The position numbers were made by a program, and so were the translations under genes. A stretch of DNA of 37,460 bases from Marinobacter sp. (lineage in GTDB: Bacteria; Pseudomonadota; Gammaproteobacteria; Pseudomonadales; Oleiphilaceae), in assembly GCA_029264995.1 (NCBI GenBank), contig JAJUKC010000018.1, positions 1 to 37,460 of the forward strand, written 5' to 3'. This document shows, piece by piece, positions 1 through 8,876 of the stretch (position 1 is the first letter of the stretch; every line of letters begins with the position of its first letter). The notes beneath the pieces are model-generated. The model was given only the letters and a program-made list of their open reading frames with translations. It was not told the origin of the DNA and ran no database searches.

Positions 1-801
1 ACCGGAGGTGTACAGCATGAACAGCGGGTCTTCCGCGTTCATCGGCTCCGGCTCGCACTCGGCCGAGGCGTTTTTCATCAGGTCTTCGTAGCGGGCATCG
101 CGGCCTTCGGTCCAGGGCACCTGGTCGTTGCCGGTGCGGGTTACCACAATGACGCGGTCAACCTTGGCATCTTCCTCATGCTTGAGGGCGGCATCCACGT
201 TTTTCTTCAGCGGGATGGCACGGCCGCCACGCAGGCCTTCGTCGGCGGTGATCACAAAGCGGGATTTGCCGTTAACAACGCGGGCTGCCAGTGCTTCCGG
301 AGAGAAACCACCGAACACCACCGAATGGATGGCGCCGATACGGGCACAGGCCAGCATGGCAACGGCGGTTTCAACGATCATGGGCATGTAGATGGTAACC
401 ACATCACCCTTCTTGACGCCCTGGTCCTTGAGCACGTTGGCGAACTTGCAGGTCTCTTCGTAGAGCTCCCGGTAGGTGACATTCCGGGATACCGAGGGAT
501 CGTCGCCCTCAAAGATGATCGCGGTCTGATCGCCACGCTGTTCCAGATGGCGATCCAGGCAGTTGGCCGAGGCGTTCAGGACACCGTCCTCGAACCATTT
601 AATAGACAGGTTGTTGTAATCGTAGGTACTGTTCTTGACCTTGGTGAACGGCTTGATCCAGTCGATACGCTTGCCATGCTCGCCCCAGAAGGTATTCGGG
701 TCCTCTACGGACTGGCGATACATTTCCTCATATTGCGACTTGCTGACCAGTGCGCGCTCGGCGACCTCCGGACTTACCGGATATACCTGCTTGTCAGTCA
801 T
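1..801 (-). CDS. acs: Acetyl-CoA synthetase, N-terminal part (cut by window edge)
   Basis: AMP-forming acetate-CoA ligase: activates acetate to acetyl-AMP and then acetyl-CoA. Reading the minus strand from ATG at 801 gives an open frame of 267 codons that runs off the window. It starts [19 protein letters not shown] and contains the family blocks [42 protein letters not shown] and [12 protein letters not shown]. The last visible residues are LFMLYTSG, the start of the TSGSTG-type P-loop, so roughly 60% of the usual ~650-residue enzyme, including the C-terminal domain and its regulatory lysine, lies outside. A GGGGGAG Shine-Dalgarno sequence sits just upstream of the ATG. The identification is firm; only the 3' end is missing. 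Confidence 0.96.
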   Translation of the reverse strand, partial: MTDKQVYPVSPEVAERALVSKSQYEEMYRQSVEDPNTFWGEHGKRIDWIKPFTKVKNSTYDYNNLSIKWFEDGVLNASANCLDRHLEQRGDQTAIIFEGDDPSVSRNVTYRELYEETCKFANVLKDQGVKKGDVVTIYMPMIVETAVAMLACARIGAIHSVVFGGFSPEALAARVVNGKSRFVITADEGLRGGRAIPLKKNVDAALKHEEDAKVDRVIVVTRTGNDQVPWTEGRDARYEDLMKNASAECEPEPMNAEDPLFMLYTSG

Positions 802-858
802 TGTGCTCCCCCTTGATCTGAGTCTGTTGTCATTGTCGGTTTTTAAATTCAGGGTGGT

Positions 859-875
859 CGGGCGTTTTTCGCCCG
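859..875. other. Small hairpin in the acs leader
   Basis: CGGGCG-TTTTT-CGCCCG forms a perfect 6-bp stem with a five-base loop, about 60 bases upstream of the acs start and downstream of the possible promoter at 895-909, so it would be transcribed in the acs leader. The role is unknown; it lacks a U-tract on the acs-sense strand. Confidence 0.4.
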
Positions 876-894
876 CAAGACAGATGCCTGTAGT

Positions 895-909
895 TCAACA
901 TGTGTGCCA
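895..909 (-). promoter_or_regulatory. Possible sigma-54-type promoter upstream of acs
   Basis: On the minus strand the bases read TGGCACACATGTTGA, close to the -24/-12 consensus TGGCACG-N4-TTGC; the GG and TTG are correctly spaced, but the final C of TTGC is replaced by A. It lies about 94 bases before the acs ATG. A perfect 9-base palindrome, TTAGACTAA (922-930), lies just upstream. No enhancer protein is encoded nearby, so this is a motif match only. Confidence 0.3.
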
Positions 910-1056
910 CCGCACAATGAATTAGACTAACGTCCTAAGATGCCCGGCAATTAGGGGCAACCTGCTCAGAAATGCAGCGATAACGGCAGTGACGAGCCAC
1001 TACCAGATAACTCTCTCAAGGATAGTTGGCCCGCGGGAAATGGCCAAAACAGAAGG

Positions 1057-1092
1057 AAAAGTCCGGGACAGAAACGCTTTCCTGCCCCGGAC
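1057..1092 (-). terminator. Rho-independent terminator of the fatty acyl-CoA reductase gene
   Basis: Just after the reductase stop codon the minus strand reads GTCCGGGGC, then a partly self-pairing spacer, then GTCCCGGAC and TTTTCC. The outer stem has nine pairs (one G-U); the spacer continues the stem for about five more pairs, leaving a short loop. The T-run follows directly. Confidence 0.75.
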
Positions 1093-1100
1093 AAGGTTGT

Positions 1101-2642
1101 TCAAGCGGCTTTTTTGCGCTGGCGTGCGGTTTTCAGGCTGTAAACCTTGCGTTCTTTCAGGGCGTAGCGATTGAGCCCGGCCAGGTGAATCTTGCGCAGG
1201 TAGAGTTCCCAGTCAATCAGACGGGCATCCACCGGGAAAAGGCCTTTGTCGAGCTCACCCATCCGGTTCGCCAGCGCCATCAACTCATCATTACGGAAGA
1301 TGTAATCGGGCGCGGTATAGAAACCAAAAATGGTTGCCAGCGACTGGGTGGTATCCAGGTTCTTGAGTATTTTCAGATCCCGGGAATTCCCCAGCATTTT
1401 GAGCACTCGATCCGTCAGCGACAGCGGGAACCGAACACCACTGACAACCAGATCAAACAGAGCCCGGTTAACGGCCACAAACGGCTTGCTGGGCTGCCGA
1501 TAGAACAGGTGGTCGTACGCGGCGTAATTGGCTTTTGATTCCGCCATGAGATGATCGATGAACTCACCCAGGGAAATCGGATTGGCACCCCCGCTGCAAC
1601 ACTGGTATATGCGGCGGCGACCAGGCTCTGCAAGGGCTTCCGCGAGGGAAAGGATGATGGAATTGGCCACCAGGTCCACTGGAATCACATCGATGATGCC
1701 GGAACGTTTACCCGGGAACAGGGTCACTTTCTCCCGTGCGTAAGCAAGGATGATGGCGTCTGCCACCTTCACACCCTCAATCCAGCCGGGCGCTGGCTCT
1801 TCCAGGGCACTTTCGATAATCGAAGGACGCAGGATGGTCAGGGTGCGGCCGTCTAACGCCTTCATCAGCAACTGTTCACCCAGCCACTTGGTAAAGGTGT
1901 AGGTATCGCTCCAGCCATAACGATTGGCTTCGCGAATACCCAGGTCCACCAGCTTCTTCTCCAGCACCTTGCCGGAATAACGGGCCTGCACGTCTTCGAT
2001 TTTATCTTGCAGCAGACGAACCAGCTCTTCTATCTCGTAGAAGCCGTCCGGGGAACGTGGCACGGCCTCGCCCGCCGGCTTGATCACCGATTCGGTTACC
2101 TGCCCCGAATTCATGCCATTGACATAGCAGGTAGAGACCTGCAAGACCGCCAGCTGCGGGTTCAGATCCGCCAGGCCGGCAATATTCCGCAGGCACAAGG
2201 TGTTGATGGCCAGCGCCTTGTCGAGCTCTTCACGGAAGTTGACGCTTGCGGCGGAGTTGATCACCGCATCCAGCTCGGTGGCGAGCTTGCGATAGTCTTC
2301 CTGCCCTATCCCGAAACCCGCTTCGGTCACCTCACCGGTCACGCAGTGAATGCGCTCCTCCAGAAAAGCCTCAAATGCCTCTGAATCGGCCTCGCGAAGA
2401 CGGTCAAACACCGAGGAGGTGGCAATTTCTTCGAGAAAACGGGAACGGGCATCCGGGTGGCGTTTATTGCCCCGGATCAGCAGGTAGATAGCACCGATAT
2501 CGGGCACCGCCCGAATCAGCTTTTCGAGAACCACCTTGCCGAGAAAACCGGTGGTACCGGTGATCAGAACTCGCTTACCACGGAGCTGTCCGAGCACCTT
2601 TGACGATGAAGTGTCAGCGTGATGTACCTGCTGTATTGCCAT
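1101..2642 (-). CDS. Fatty acyl-CoA reductase, alcohol-forming
   Basis: NADPH-dependent reductase that converts long-chain fatty acyl-CoA through the aldehyde to a fatty alcohol, the alcohol precursor of wax esters in Marinobacter. The 513 residues hold an N-terminal Rossmann domain with the nucleotide motif TGTTGFLG (residues 28-35) and the extended short-chain dehydrogenase catalytic pair YTFTK (Tyr248, Lys252), followed by the FAR C-terminal (sterile-type) region. Length and sequence agree closely with my memory of the characterised Marinobacter 513-residue enzyme (the locus known as Maqu_2507 in M. aquaeolei VT8). A strong AAGGAG sits 8 bases before the ATG. It is apparently monocistronic, with its own terminator and a 270-base upstream region. 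It is distinct from the larger ~660-residue two-domain Marinobacter reductase. Confidence 0.95.
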   Translation of the reverse strand: MAIQQVHHADTSSSKVLGQLRGKRVLITGTTGFLGKVVLEKLIRAVPDIGAIYLLIRGNKRHPDARSRFLEEIATSSVFDRLREADSEAFEAFLEERIHCVTGEVTEAGFGIGQEDYRKLATELDAVINSAASVNFREELDKALAINTLCLRNIAGLADLNPQLAVLQVSTCYVNGMNSGQVTESVIKPAGEAVPRSPDGFYEIEELVRLLQDKIEDVQARYSGKVLEKKLVDLGIREANRYGWSDTYTFTKWLGEQLLMKALDGRTLTILRPSIIESALEEPAPGWIEGVKVADAIILAYAREKVTLFPGKRSGIIDVIPVDLVANSIILSLAEALAEPGRRRIYQCCSGGANPISLGEFIDHLMAESKANYAAYDHLFYRQPSKPFVAVNRALFDLVVSGVRFPLSLTDRVLKMLGNSRDLKILKNLDTTQSLATIFGFYTAPDYIFRNDELMALANRMGELDKGLFPVDARLIDWELYLRKIHLAGLNRYALKERKVYSLKTARQRKKAA

Positions 2643-2750
2643 TGTAGAACTCCTTCTCTGAGATCACTAAAGCCGATCTGACGCCGGCCAGTACTGTGCG
2701 GGCGGGGCACATCCCTTTCCCCGTCGTCACTGATTCCCTGTTGCAACCGC

Positions 2751-2834
2751 CTGTCAGAGTCGCCTGCATATTGCGGGCCACGAGCCACGATATCGGTCAA
2801 TTCTCACACAACAAACGTGACAGCACGGTGACAG
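2751..2834. promoter_or_regulatory. Upstream region of fatty acyl-CoA reductase with repeated CTGTCA motifs
   Basis: The 270-base gap 2643-2912 holds GTGACAG at 2817-2823 and again at 2828-2834, exactly 11 bases (one helical turn) apart, plus CTGTCAG at 2751-2757. Together these are three copies of a TGACAG/CTGTCA element upstream of the reductase. The adjacent stretch 2840-2885 is AT-rich. I could not settle on a -35/-10 pair. The repeats could bind a regulator; no known operator was matched. Confidence 0.35.
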
Positions 2835-2912
2835 ACTGCAAAATTACGACACAAAAAACGCTAATAAAATGACAATTAAAAAGGCACATTGATCAGGCCG
2901 GAAACGGCTGCC

Positions 2913-4226
2913 TCAGGAGCCCGTTCGGTCTTTGCCCGCCAGCGCCCGCAACAGATCGTCCAGTGAGACATTGGACGGCTTTTCCCGCAGGGCCCGTACC
3001 AGTTGCTCCTGTTCTCCAAAACTGACTCGGTCGTACAGAGGGCCCTCAAGGCGGCGATTAGCGGTCTGAGCACTCGGCGGTGGTGCTAACTCATCTGCCA
3101 GATGCCGCAAATGACGAGCAAGACTGGCGCGATCGCGAACAGGTAACTGCTCCCAGTTCATGGCGGCGAGGCTGGTCTGAATGATCTCCACCGTGTCGGC
3201 ATCGGGACTGCGCCCCAACAGTGCAAACAGCCGGGTAAATGCTTCATATCTGAGCATGACATCGTCGGGCATCGATATCATGGCCTGCTCTAACTGTGCG
3301 ATCAGATCCAGGCAATGCTGCCGACTGCTTTTACCCGCTCCTTTGTTCTGGCCATCACCGGCATCCGCCTCAGCGGCGCGTTTGGCGGCCCGGTACCAAT
3401 AAGCGGCAATCCCCGCTTTTCTGGCAGGCAGGCGGCCGGCGTGAACGTTCAGCATTTCCGCCAGGGAGTGAAACTGCCGGCACGAGGGATCCGAAGCAGG
3501 CAGCACTGTCACCGGCATCTGGTCCAGCACTGACTGACGCAGGGTTTCATCGCGCCAGAGCGCACCCAGATAATGCAGCGACCATTGCAGATGGCGCTGA
3601 CAGGCACCATTGAAGCGCTGAAACACAGAGCGCGCCTGACTGGCACCCTGAGCCATGTTAACGATCACGGCCGGAGTCCGGCGGTAGCCACGGCGTTTCA
3701 GCACTTTCATCAGGGAGAAAGCATCGGTGAGCGAGGCCGGATCCGGCGTGACGACCATACACGCCAGCTCGGCGGCGGCAATCATATGCAAACCCACAGC
3801 CTGTAAACCCGACGCCGTATCGATGATCACGGTGTCGTAGCGGTTCTCAAGCTCGTGCAGGGCCCTCAGAACAGCCAGGCCACCCTGCTCCGACAGCTCC
3901 ATGCAGTCCTGCACGCCGGAGGCCCCCGGAATCAGGTCCAGCCCACCATAGGTGGTCATGATAATGTCCTGCATGGCGCATCTCCCCGCCACCACATCAG
4001 CCAGGGTTCGCTGAGGGTAAGCGCCAACCATAATACTGACATTGGCAAGGTCGGTGTCGCCATCCAGCAACAGCACCTTCTGGCCCTGCTCCGAAAGGGC
4101 TATGGCCAGGTTCAGCGCTACCGTGGTTTTGCCAACACCACCCTTCCCGCCCGTAATGGCAATGGTTCGGGTCTGGCGCGATTTCTGCACAGGGTTCTGG
4201 CTTTGTGTCTGCTTGTGGACTTCCAT
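2913..4226 (-). CDS. MinD/ParA/FlhG-family P-loop ATPase with long C-terminal extension
   Basis: A deviant-Walker ATPase. With the ATG at 4226 the protein is 437 residues: a short polar lead, the deviant Walker A GGKGGVGKTT (Lys28 and Lys33), the A' region LLLDGDTDLANV, and the Walker B-like TVIIDTASGL. The order and the phrases TDAFSLMKVL and VNMAQGASQA are typical of FlhG/FleN/YlxH proteins, which set flagellar number and position. Those proteins are about 270-300 residues; here roughly 150 extra residues follow (from about residue 285), alpha-rich and without a recognised domain. No flagellar genes flank it, so flagellar function is inference. The start is uncertain: ATG 4268 (AGG 5 bases upstream) and GTG 4298 are in frame; 4226 has AGG 8 bases upstream. 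It is divergent from the HDOD-kinase gene. Confidence 0.85.
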   Translation of the reverse strand: MEVHKQTQSQNPVQKSRQTRTIAITGGKGGVGKTTVALNLAIALSEQGQKVLLLDGDTDLANVSIMVGAYPQRTLADVVAGRCAMQDIIMTTYGGLDLIPGASGVQDCMELSEQGGLAVLRALHELENRYDTVIIDTASGLQAVGLHMIAAAELACMVVTPDPASLTDAFSLMKVLKRRGYRRTPAVIVNMAQGASQARSVFQRFNGACQRHLQWSLHYLGALWRDETLRQSVLDQMPVTVLPASDPSCRQFHSLAEMLNVHAGRLPARKAGIAAYWYRAAKRAAEADAGDGQNKGAGKSSRQHCLDLIAQLEQAMISMPDDVMLRYEAFTRLFALLGRSPDADTVEIIQTSLAAMNWEQLPVRDRASLARHLRHLADELAPPPSAQTANRRLEGPLYDRVSFGEQEQLVRALREKPSNVSLDDLLRALAGKDRTGS

Positions 4227-4473
4227 GAAAACAGCCTGGACGCTCAAACTTGTCACTATAAGCGACATTTTAACCTGTAAAAAGGGTACACATATCACAG
4301 ACCGGATAATAGATTGCTTAAAAAAGCATCAATAAGTATTTAATAGTGAGCGATTATTGTCTAAGCTCAGTGACCAATAAGAAGAATGAACACCCTGTCA
4401 TTTTACTGAAATACAGAACAGGGAAGCTTGCGCACGGCCATCCGCCGACCGCGCAGGACTACAGGGGCGTGCC

Positions 4474-6440
4474 ATGACTACAGCGACGGACATTGCGTCA
4501 GACCTACAGTTGCCGAGCCTTCCGGAGGTTATTCTGCGCGCTCTGGACGCCTGTCATTCCGGTCAGAGCTATCGGGAAATCAGCCGTATCGTTTCTGCCG
4601 ACACCGCCCTGGTAACCCGACTGCTCGCCCTGACCAGCTCCGCACTCTACCACCGCGCACAGCCCAGCCACTCGGTCGAGCAGGCCCTGTTACGCCTGGG
4701 TACCCGAAAATTCCAGACACTGCTGCTGACGTCCGCGCTGCGACAACTGATGTTTGAACTCGGCGGCGACGAGTGGCAACAGCTGAGGGATTTCTGGCGG
4801 CACTCTCTGACCACCGCACTGACGGCCAAGACCCTGGCCACGCTGACCCGCTACCCGGAACCGGAAGAGGCTTTTCTTCTGGGCATGGTGCACAACATTG
4901 GCGAACTGATCGCCATCAAAACGCCCTGCCCCGAACGCAAACAGCAGCTATTGAATCAGCAGAACGACATCGCCGCCGGGCTGGTATCGTCCTGGGGCTG
5001 GGCACCATGGCCGCCGATGCCATGCGCTATCAACAGGCCCTGCCGGGACAGCTCCGTGATGCCGGACATCTGGTCAAGGTGATCAGTCTCTCCACCCGGC
5101 TCGCCCTGTCTGACGCTTCAGGCGTGGGCGCAGCCGCCACCATCTTCGGGCTGCAGGAAGATCTGACCCGTGAGATCAACAAGAAGATCAGCGAGGAAGT
5201 TGCCAGCGTGGCCGAATCCCTTGGCATCCCGCTGGACACTGACTACGATGCCCGCGAGGCAACACGACAGCTGAATCATAGATTGCTGGAACACACTATG
5301 GTGCGGACGGCGCTGGCACTGCCATCATCGGGCCCGGAAAATCTTGCGACACTGGTGTCGGAAGCGGCCAGCAGCCTGGCACTGATCACCGGCCTGCCCG
5401 TGCTCTGTTTCAGCCGGCGGAGTGAGGAACTGGTGCTGCGTTCAGGCACCTGCCGGCAACTACCGGCGTTGTCCATCAATCCCGCCTCCGGCGACAGCGC
5501 ACTCACCACTGCTCTGAGAACCGGCGCTATCACGACCATGGATCGGGTCGAACCCACCGTGCTTGATCAACAGCTGTGCTCCCTGCTCGGCGCCCCCTCA
5601 CTGCTGGCGCTCCCGGTTGCCACCGGTGACAGTGTCTTCGTGATTGGTATCGACGACCAGACACTGGTGGGCGCACGTAACCTCGGAGAATTGTTCACCC
5701 GGCAACTCTCGGCGGTTCTTGAGCAGTCATCGGCCGACAGCCTTGGCTCGGAACAGCAAATGGTGAACGACCGCCTGCGCCGACAGGTGCACGAGGTCAG
5801 CAACCCGCTCACGATTATCCGCCAGTACCTGTTCCAGCTGCGCAGCCGGCTCCAGGACTCAACCGTTCAGGATGAGCTGAACATCATCCAGGAAGAGCTT
5901 GACCGTGCCGGCAACCTGTTGTTGCAGATCAGCCAGCACACCGCCGAAGCAACAGGTTCCGACACCGATCTGAACGAGGAACTGACCGGCCTGGGCAGAA
6001 TCCTCCAGGACAGTCTGTTCCACGATGACAGCCGGGAGCTTCGCCTGAATCTCTGCAACGCAGACGCCCGAGTGCAGGCGGCGCCGTCTGCGGTCCGCCA
6101 GATTGTCCTGAACCTGGTCCGAAACGCATCAGAGGGCTTTGATGACCGGTCCGGAACGGTCACTCTGAGCACCACGGCACCCCTGTTCCAGAACCGGCGT
6201 CGCTGGGTTGAATTGCAGGTAGCCGATAACGGCCCCGGCATTCCGGAAGCACTGCAGCGCCGGCTGTTTGAACCGGTTAACAGCACCAAGGGAGATGGCC
6301 ATAGCGGCCTGGGGCTGAGCATTGTCAAACAACTGATTGATGACATGGAGGGCATCATTGCTTGCCACACCGGCCAGGAAGGCACGGCCTTCCGGATACT
6401 GCTGCCGGCGGCAAGTCAAAACGATAACGACACCGACTGA
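4474..6440 (+). pseudogene. HDOD-domain sensor histidine kinase, interrupted by a one-base frameshift
   Basis: Two overlapping frames together encode one protein of about 655 residues. From ATG 4474 (GGGG upstream) frame 1 gives an HDOD domain (LPSLPEVILRALD, HNIGELIAI) up to about position 4997. The rest, LGTMAADAMRYQQ onward, continues in another frame to 6440. The HDOD phrase WGLGTMAADAMRY is restored if one base is added to the G-run at 4994-4997. The second part has a GAF-like region, an H-box HEVSNPLTII (His near 440), N-box LNLVRNASEGF, G1 VADNGPGIP, F-box LFEPVNSTKGDG and G2 HSGLGLSIVKQL: a complete kinase core. Without correction, translation ends at 5082, giving 202 residues. No slippery heptamer was seen at the junction. 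Sequencing error, a real mutation and recoding are all open; the intact reading suggests an error or a recent event. Confidence 0.85.
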
Positions 6441-6464
6441 CGACGAAACCACGGGCACCCAGCC

Positions 6465-8642
6465 ATGGCAAGTGAACAGACCACAGCGCCCTCCAGCCTT
6501 TCACGACGTCCCAGCATCCTGGTGGCGGACGACGAGCCTCGCCTGCTCAAAACCCTGGCTGACCTGCTACGGAGTCGAGGTTTTGAGGTGTCAGAAGCCC
6601 ACGGTGGGCGACAGGCCTGTGAACAGCTTCACCGGCAAGCCTTTGATCTGGCCCTGCTGGATCTGAACATGCCAGAGCTGGACGGTTTTCAGGTAATGGC
6701 TGAAACCGGCCGGCTGCAGCCGGATTGCGGTGTCATTGTGGTCAGCGGAGAGTCGTCTTTCAGCACCGTCAGCCGGGCCCTGCGCCGGGGCGCACTGGAT
6801 TACATCCGTAAACCCTTTGACCCGGAAGAATTGCTGGCAACTGTGGAAGGTGTTCTGGGCAAGCAGTCGCTTATTCGTGCCCATGAGATGGTTCAGTCCC
6901 GGCTGGAGAAATCCGAGGCTCTGCACCGCTATATCGTCAACAGCTCGCCGGACATCGTGTTCATGCTCGATGAAACCGGGCATATCTGCTTCATCAACAA
7001 CAAGGTCGAAAGCCTGCTCGGCTATCAGCCCTCAGAGCTCTGCGGGCAGCATTTCCGCCACATACTGGATGACCGGGACGTGGCCCGTGGCACCTATGCT
7101 CTGCAGGGCCCCAATATCTCTGCCGATAATCCCCGGGTGCTGGAGGTCCGCCTGAAAACCCGGGGCAGCCGCAAGGCCACCCGTCATTTCGAGATCACCA
7201 CCTTCCCGGTAGACCCGCAAACCTGGCCCCAGACCGGCAAGACCCAGGGCGGCTGCACCGGCCAGCCAGCGCGGTATTATGGCATTGCCCGCGATGTGAC
7301 CGAACGCAAGGAGGCCGAGGCCTTCATCAATTTCCAGGCTTACCACGACCTGCTGACCCGGCTGCCCAACCGGGCCCTGTTCAAAGACCGGCTGGAACTG
7401 GCCATCACCCACGCGCGACGCAGCCAGCAGAAACTTGCAGTGATGTTTCTGGATCTGGACCGCTTCAAGGTGGTTAACGACACCCTCGGACACGCCATGG
7501 GAGATCGCCTGTTGCAGGCGGTCACCCATCGGCTGGAAAAGTGCCTGCGCCGGGGGGACACCCTGTCCCGCTTCGGGGGCGATGAATTCACCCTGTTATT
7601 GCCGAGCATTCATGGCCACGACGACGCCAGGAACATTGCCCGCAAGCTGATACATGCTCTTAAAGCGCCGTTCCAGCTGGGGGACCACGAGGTCTTTGTG
7701 GGGGTCAGCATTGGCATTTCGATGTTCCCGGAAGCCGGCGAGACCATGGATCTGCTGATCCAGAACGCCGATATCGCCATGTACCACGTAAAGGCACGGG
7801 GCAAGGATGGCTATCGCTTCTATTCCGACAGCATGAGCATCAACACCGCCAACCGGCTGAGTCTGGAACGGGATCTTCGCCTGGCACTGGAACGCAACGA
7901 ACTCCGGGTGTTTTACCAGCCACAGGTGTGCTCCCGTTCCAACCGGGTGGTGGGCCTGGAGGCTCTGGTGCGCTGGCAGCACCCGGAACGGGGCTTGCTC
8001 TACCCGGGGGATTTCCTGCCCCTGGCGGAAGAAACCCGGCTGGTGGGCAAGCTCAGCGAACAGGTCATCGATCAGGCCTGCCGCGATGTGGGCCGCTGGA
8101 TCAGTAGCGGGCATTCCGACCTGCGCCTGGCCGTTAACCTCTCCCCCAGCCAGGTGGAGCACCCCAGATTTGTCGAAACCCTGATGAACCGGGTGGCCGC
8201 CCACAACTTCCCGGCCGATAACCTGGAAATCGAGATCACAGAAAACGTGATCATGAATGATCTCGAGCAGATCAGCCGCAAGCTCAAGGAACTGGCCGCC
8301 ACCGGCGTTCGCATCGCCATTGACGATTTCGGTACCGGCTATTCCTCACTCAATTACCTTCACCGTCTCCCGATTCACACTCTGAAAGTAGACCAGTCCT
8401 TTGTTAAAGCCATACGCAGCGGGGAGGACGGAGCCTGCATCGTCAACGCCATTGTCGCCATGGCTCACGGCCTGAAACTTGAGATTGTGGCCGAAGGTGT
8501 GGAAACCGACGACCAGCTCGCCTACCTGAAAAGCCTCGGCTGCCATCAGGTTCAGGGCTTCTTCTATGGCCCGGCCCGGCCCGCCGCCGACATCACCCGG
8601 TTGCTGGCCAAAGATGGGCTGGCATTCGCTCACACCGGATAA
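6465..8642 (+). CDS. Response regulator with PAS, GGDEF and EAL domains (c-di-GMP turnover)
   Basis: A 725-residue cytoplasmic regulator. Domains in order: receiver (residues 16-130; acidic pair Asp22-Asp23, phosphoacceptor Asp66 in LLDLNMP, Lys116), PAS (about 150-285, ending GIARDVTERKEAE), GGDEF (290-455) and EAL (470-720). The GGDEF motif is intact (371-375), with an I-site RxxD five residues before it (Arg362-Asp365), so product inhibition is possible. The EAL half keeps EAL at 499-501, VNLSPSQ, IEITENVIM, the loop DDFGTGYSS, KVDQSF and EGVE, so it may also hydrolyse c-di-GMP. Both activities look possible; which one dominates cannot be read from sequence. It begins 24 bases after the HDOD-kinase stop codon, which makes that kinase the likely phosphodonor. 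Confidence 0.95.
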   Translation: MASEQTTAPSSLSRRPSILVADDEPRLLKTLADLLRSRGFEVSEAHGGRQACEQLHRQAFDLALLDLNMPELDGFQVMAETGRLQPDCGVIVVSGESSFSTVSRALRRGALDYIRKPFDPEELLATVEGVLGKQSLIRAHEMVQSRLEKSEALHRYIVNSSPDIVFMLDETGHICFINNKVESLLGYQPSELCGQHFRHILDDRDVARGTYALQGPNISADNPRVLEVRLKTRGSRKATRHFEITTFPVDPQTWPQTGKTQGGCTGQPARYYGIARDVTERKEAEAFINFQAYHDLLTRLPNRALFKDRLELAITHARRSQQKLAVMFLDLDRFKVVNDTLGHAMGDRLLQAVTHRLEKCLRRGDTLSRFGGDEFTLLLPSIHGHDDARNIARKLIHALKAPFQLGDHEVFVGVSIGISMFPEAGETMDLLIQNADIAMYHVKARGKDGYRFYSDSMSINTANRLSLERDLRLALERNELRVFYQPQVCSRSNRVVGLEALVRWQHPERGLLYPGDFLPLAEETRLVGKLSEQVIDQACRDVGRWISSGHSDLRLAVNLSPSQVEHPRFVETLMNRVAAHNFPADNLEIEITENVIMNDLEQISRKLKELAATGVRIAIDDFGTGYSSLNYLHRLPIHTLKVDQSFVKAIRSGEDGACIVNAIVAMAHGLKLEIVAEGVETDDQLAYLKSLGCHQVQGFFYGPARPAADITRLLAKDGLAFAHTG

Positions 8643-8678
8643 ACGATTATCGATTGTCTGACACTCTTATTCTAAACA

Positions 8679-8708
8679 TTGACCCGGTTTGCAAAGTGTA
8701 TCCATACG
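8679..8708 (+). promoter_or_regulatory. Possible promoter of the methyltransferase/DUF2156 unit
   Basis: TTGACC (8679-8684) and CATACG (8703-8708) are separated by 18 bases, a good -35 but a weak -10. The gap 8643-8876 holds no gene. Two copies of GTGTATCC overlap and follow the -10 (8696-8703 and 8716-8723). Confidence 0.35.
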
Positions 8709-8723
8709 TTACTTTGTGTATCC
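8696..8723. repeat. Direct repeat GTGTATCC, 20-base period
   Basis: GTGTATCC occurs at 8696-8703 and 8716-8723, preceded by CAAA or CTTT. The period of 20 bases puts both copies on nearly the same face of the helix. The repeat overlaps the possible promoter, so it may be a regulator site. Confidence 0.5.
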
Positions 8724-8800
8724 GGAAATGCGCAGTACTGCACATCTTTCAACCTACCCCTTCTCTAAGCTCGGTTTATCAGTAACCGATCACCGGAATG

Positions 8801-8817
8801 TCCGACAGGCTGTCGGA
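8801..8817. promoter_or_regulatory. Perfect 17-base palindrome upstream of the methyltransferase gene
   Basis: TCCGACAG-G-CTGTCGGA is an exact inverted repeat around a central G, 59 bases before the methyltransferase ATG. In DNA it has the form of a dimer operator; in RNA it would fold with a very small loop. No T-run follows, so it is unlikely to be a terminator. Confidence 0.5.
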
Positions 8818-8876
8818 GCAACAATCACAATAACGGTGGCGGACAACCAGGGAACAAGAAGAAGGCAGCAGTCATC

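Noticed and set aside
128..925. Several plus-strand open frames opposite acs
   Set aside because: They are antisense frames of the acs coding region and upstream sequence, with no family similarity and arginine- or serine-rich sequence.
2884..2915. Possible terminator of the ATPase gene (GCCG/CGGC with TTTTT)
   Set aside because: Only four or five pairs form and the T-run is separated from the stem by about 14 bases.
4404..4423. LexA-box-like sequence TACTG-N10-CAG upstream of the HDOD-kinase gene
   Set aside because: The inner T of CTGT is missing and the core is not the alternating TA pattern, so it is a poor match; no SOS gene is next to it.
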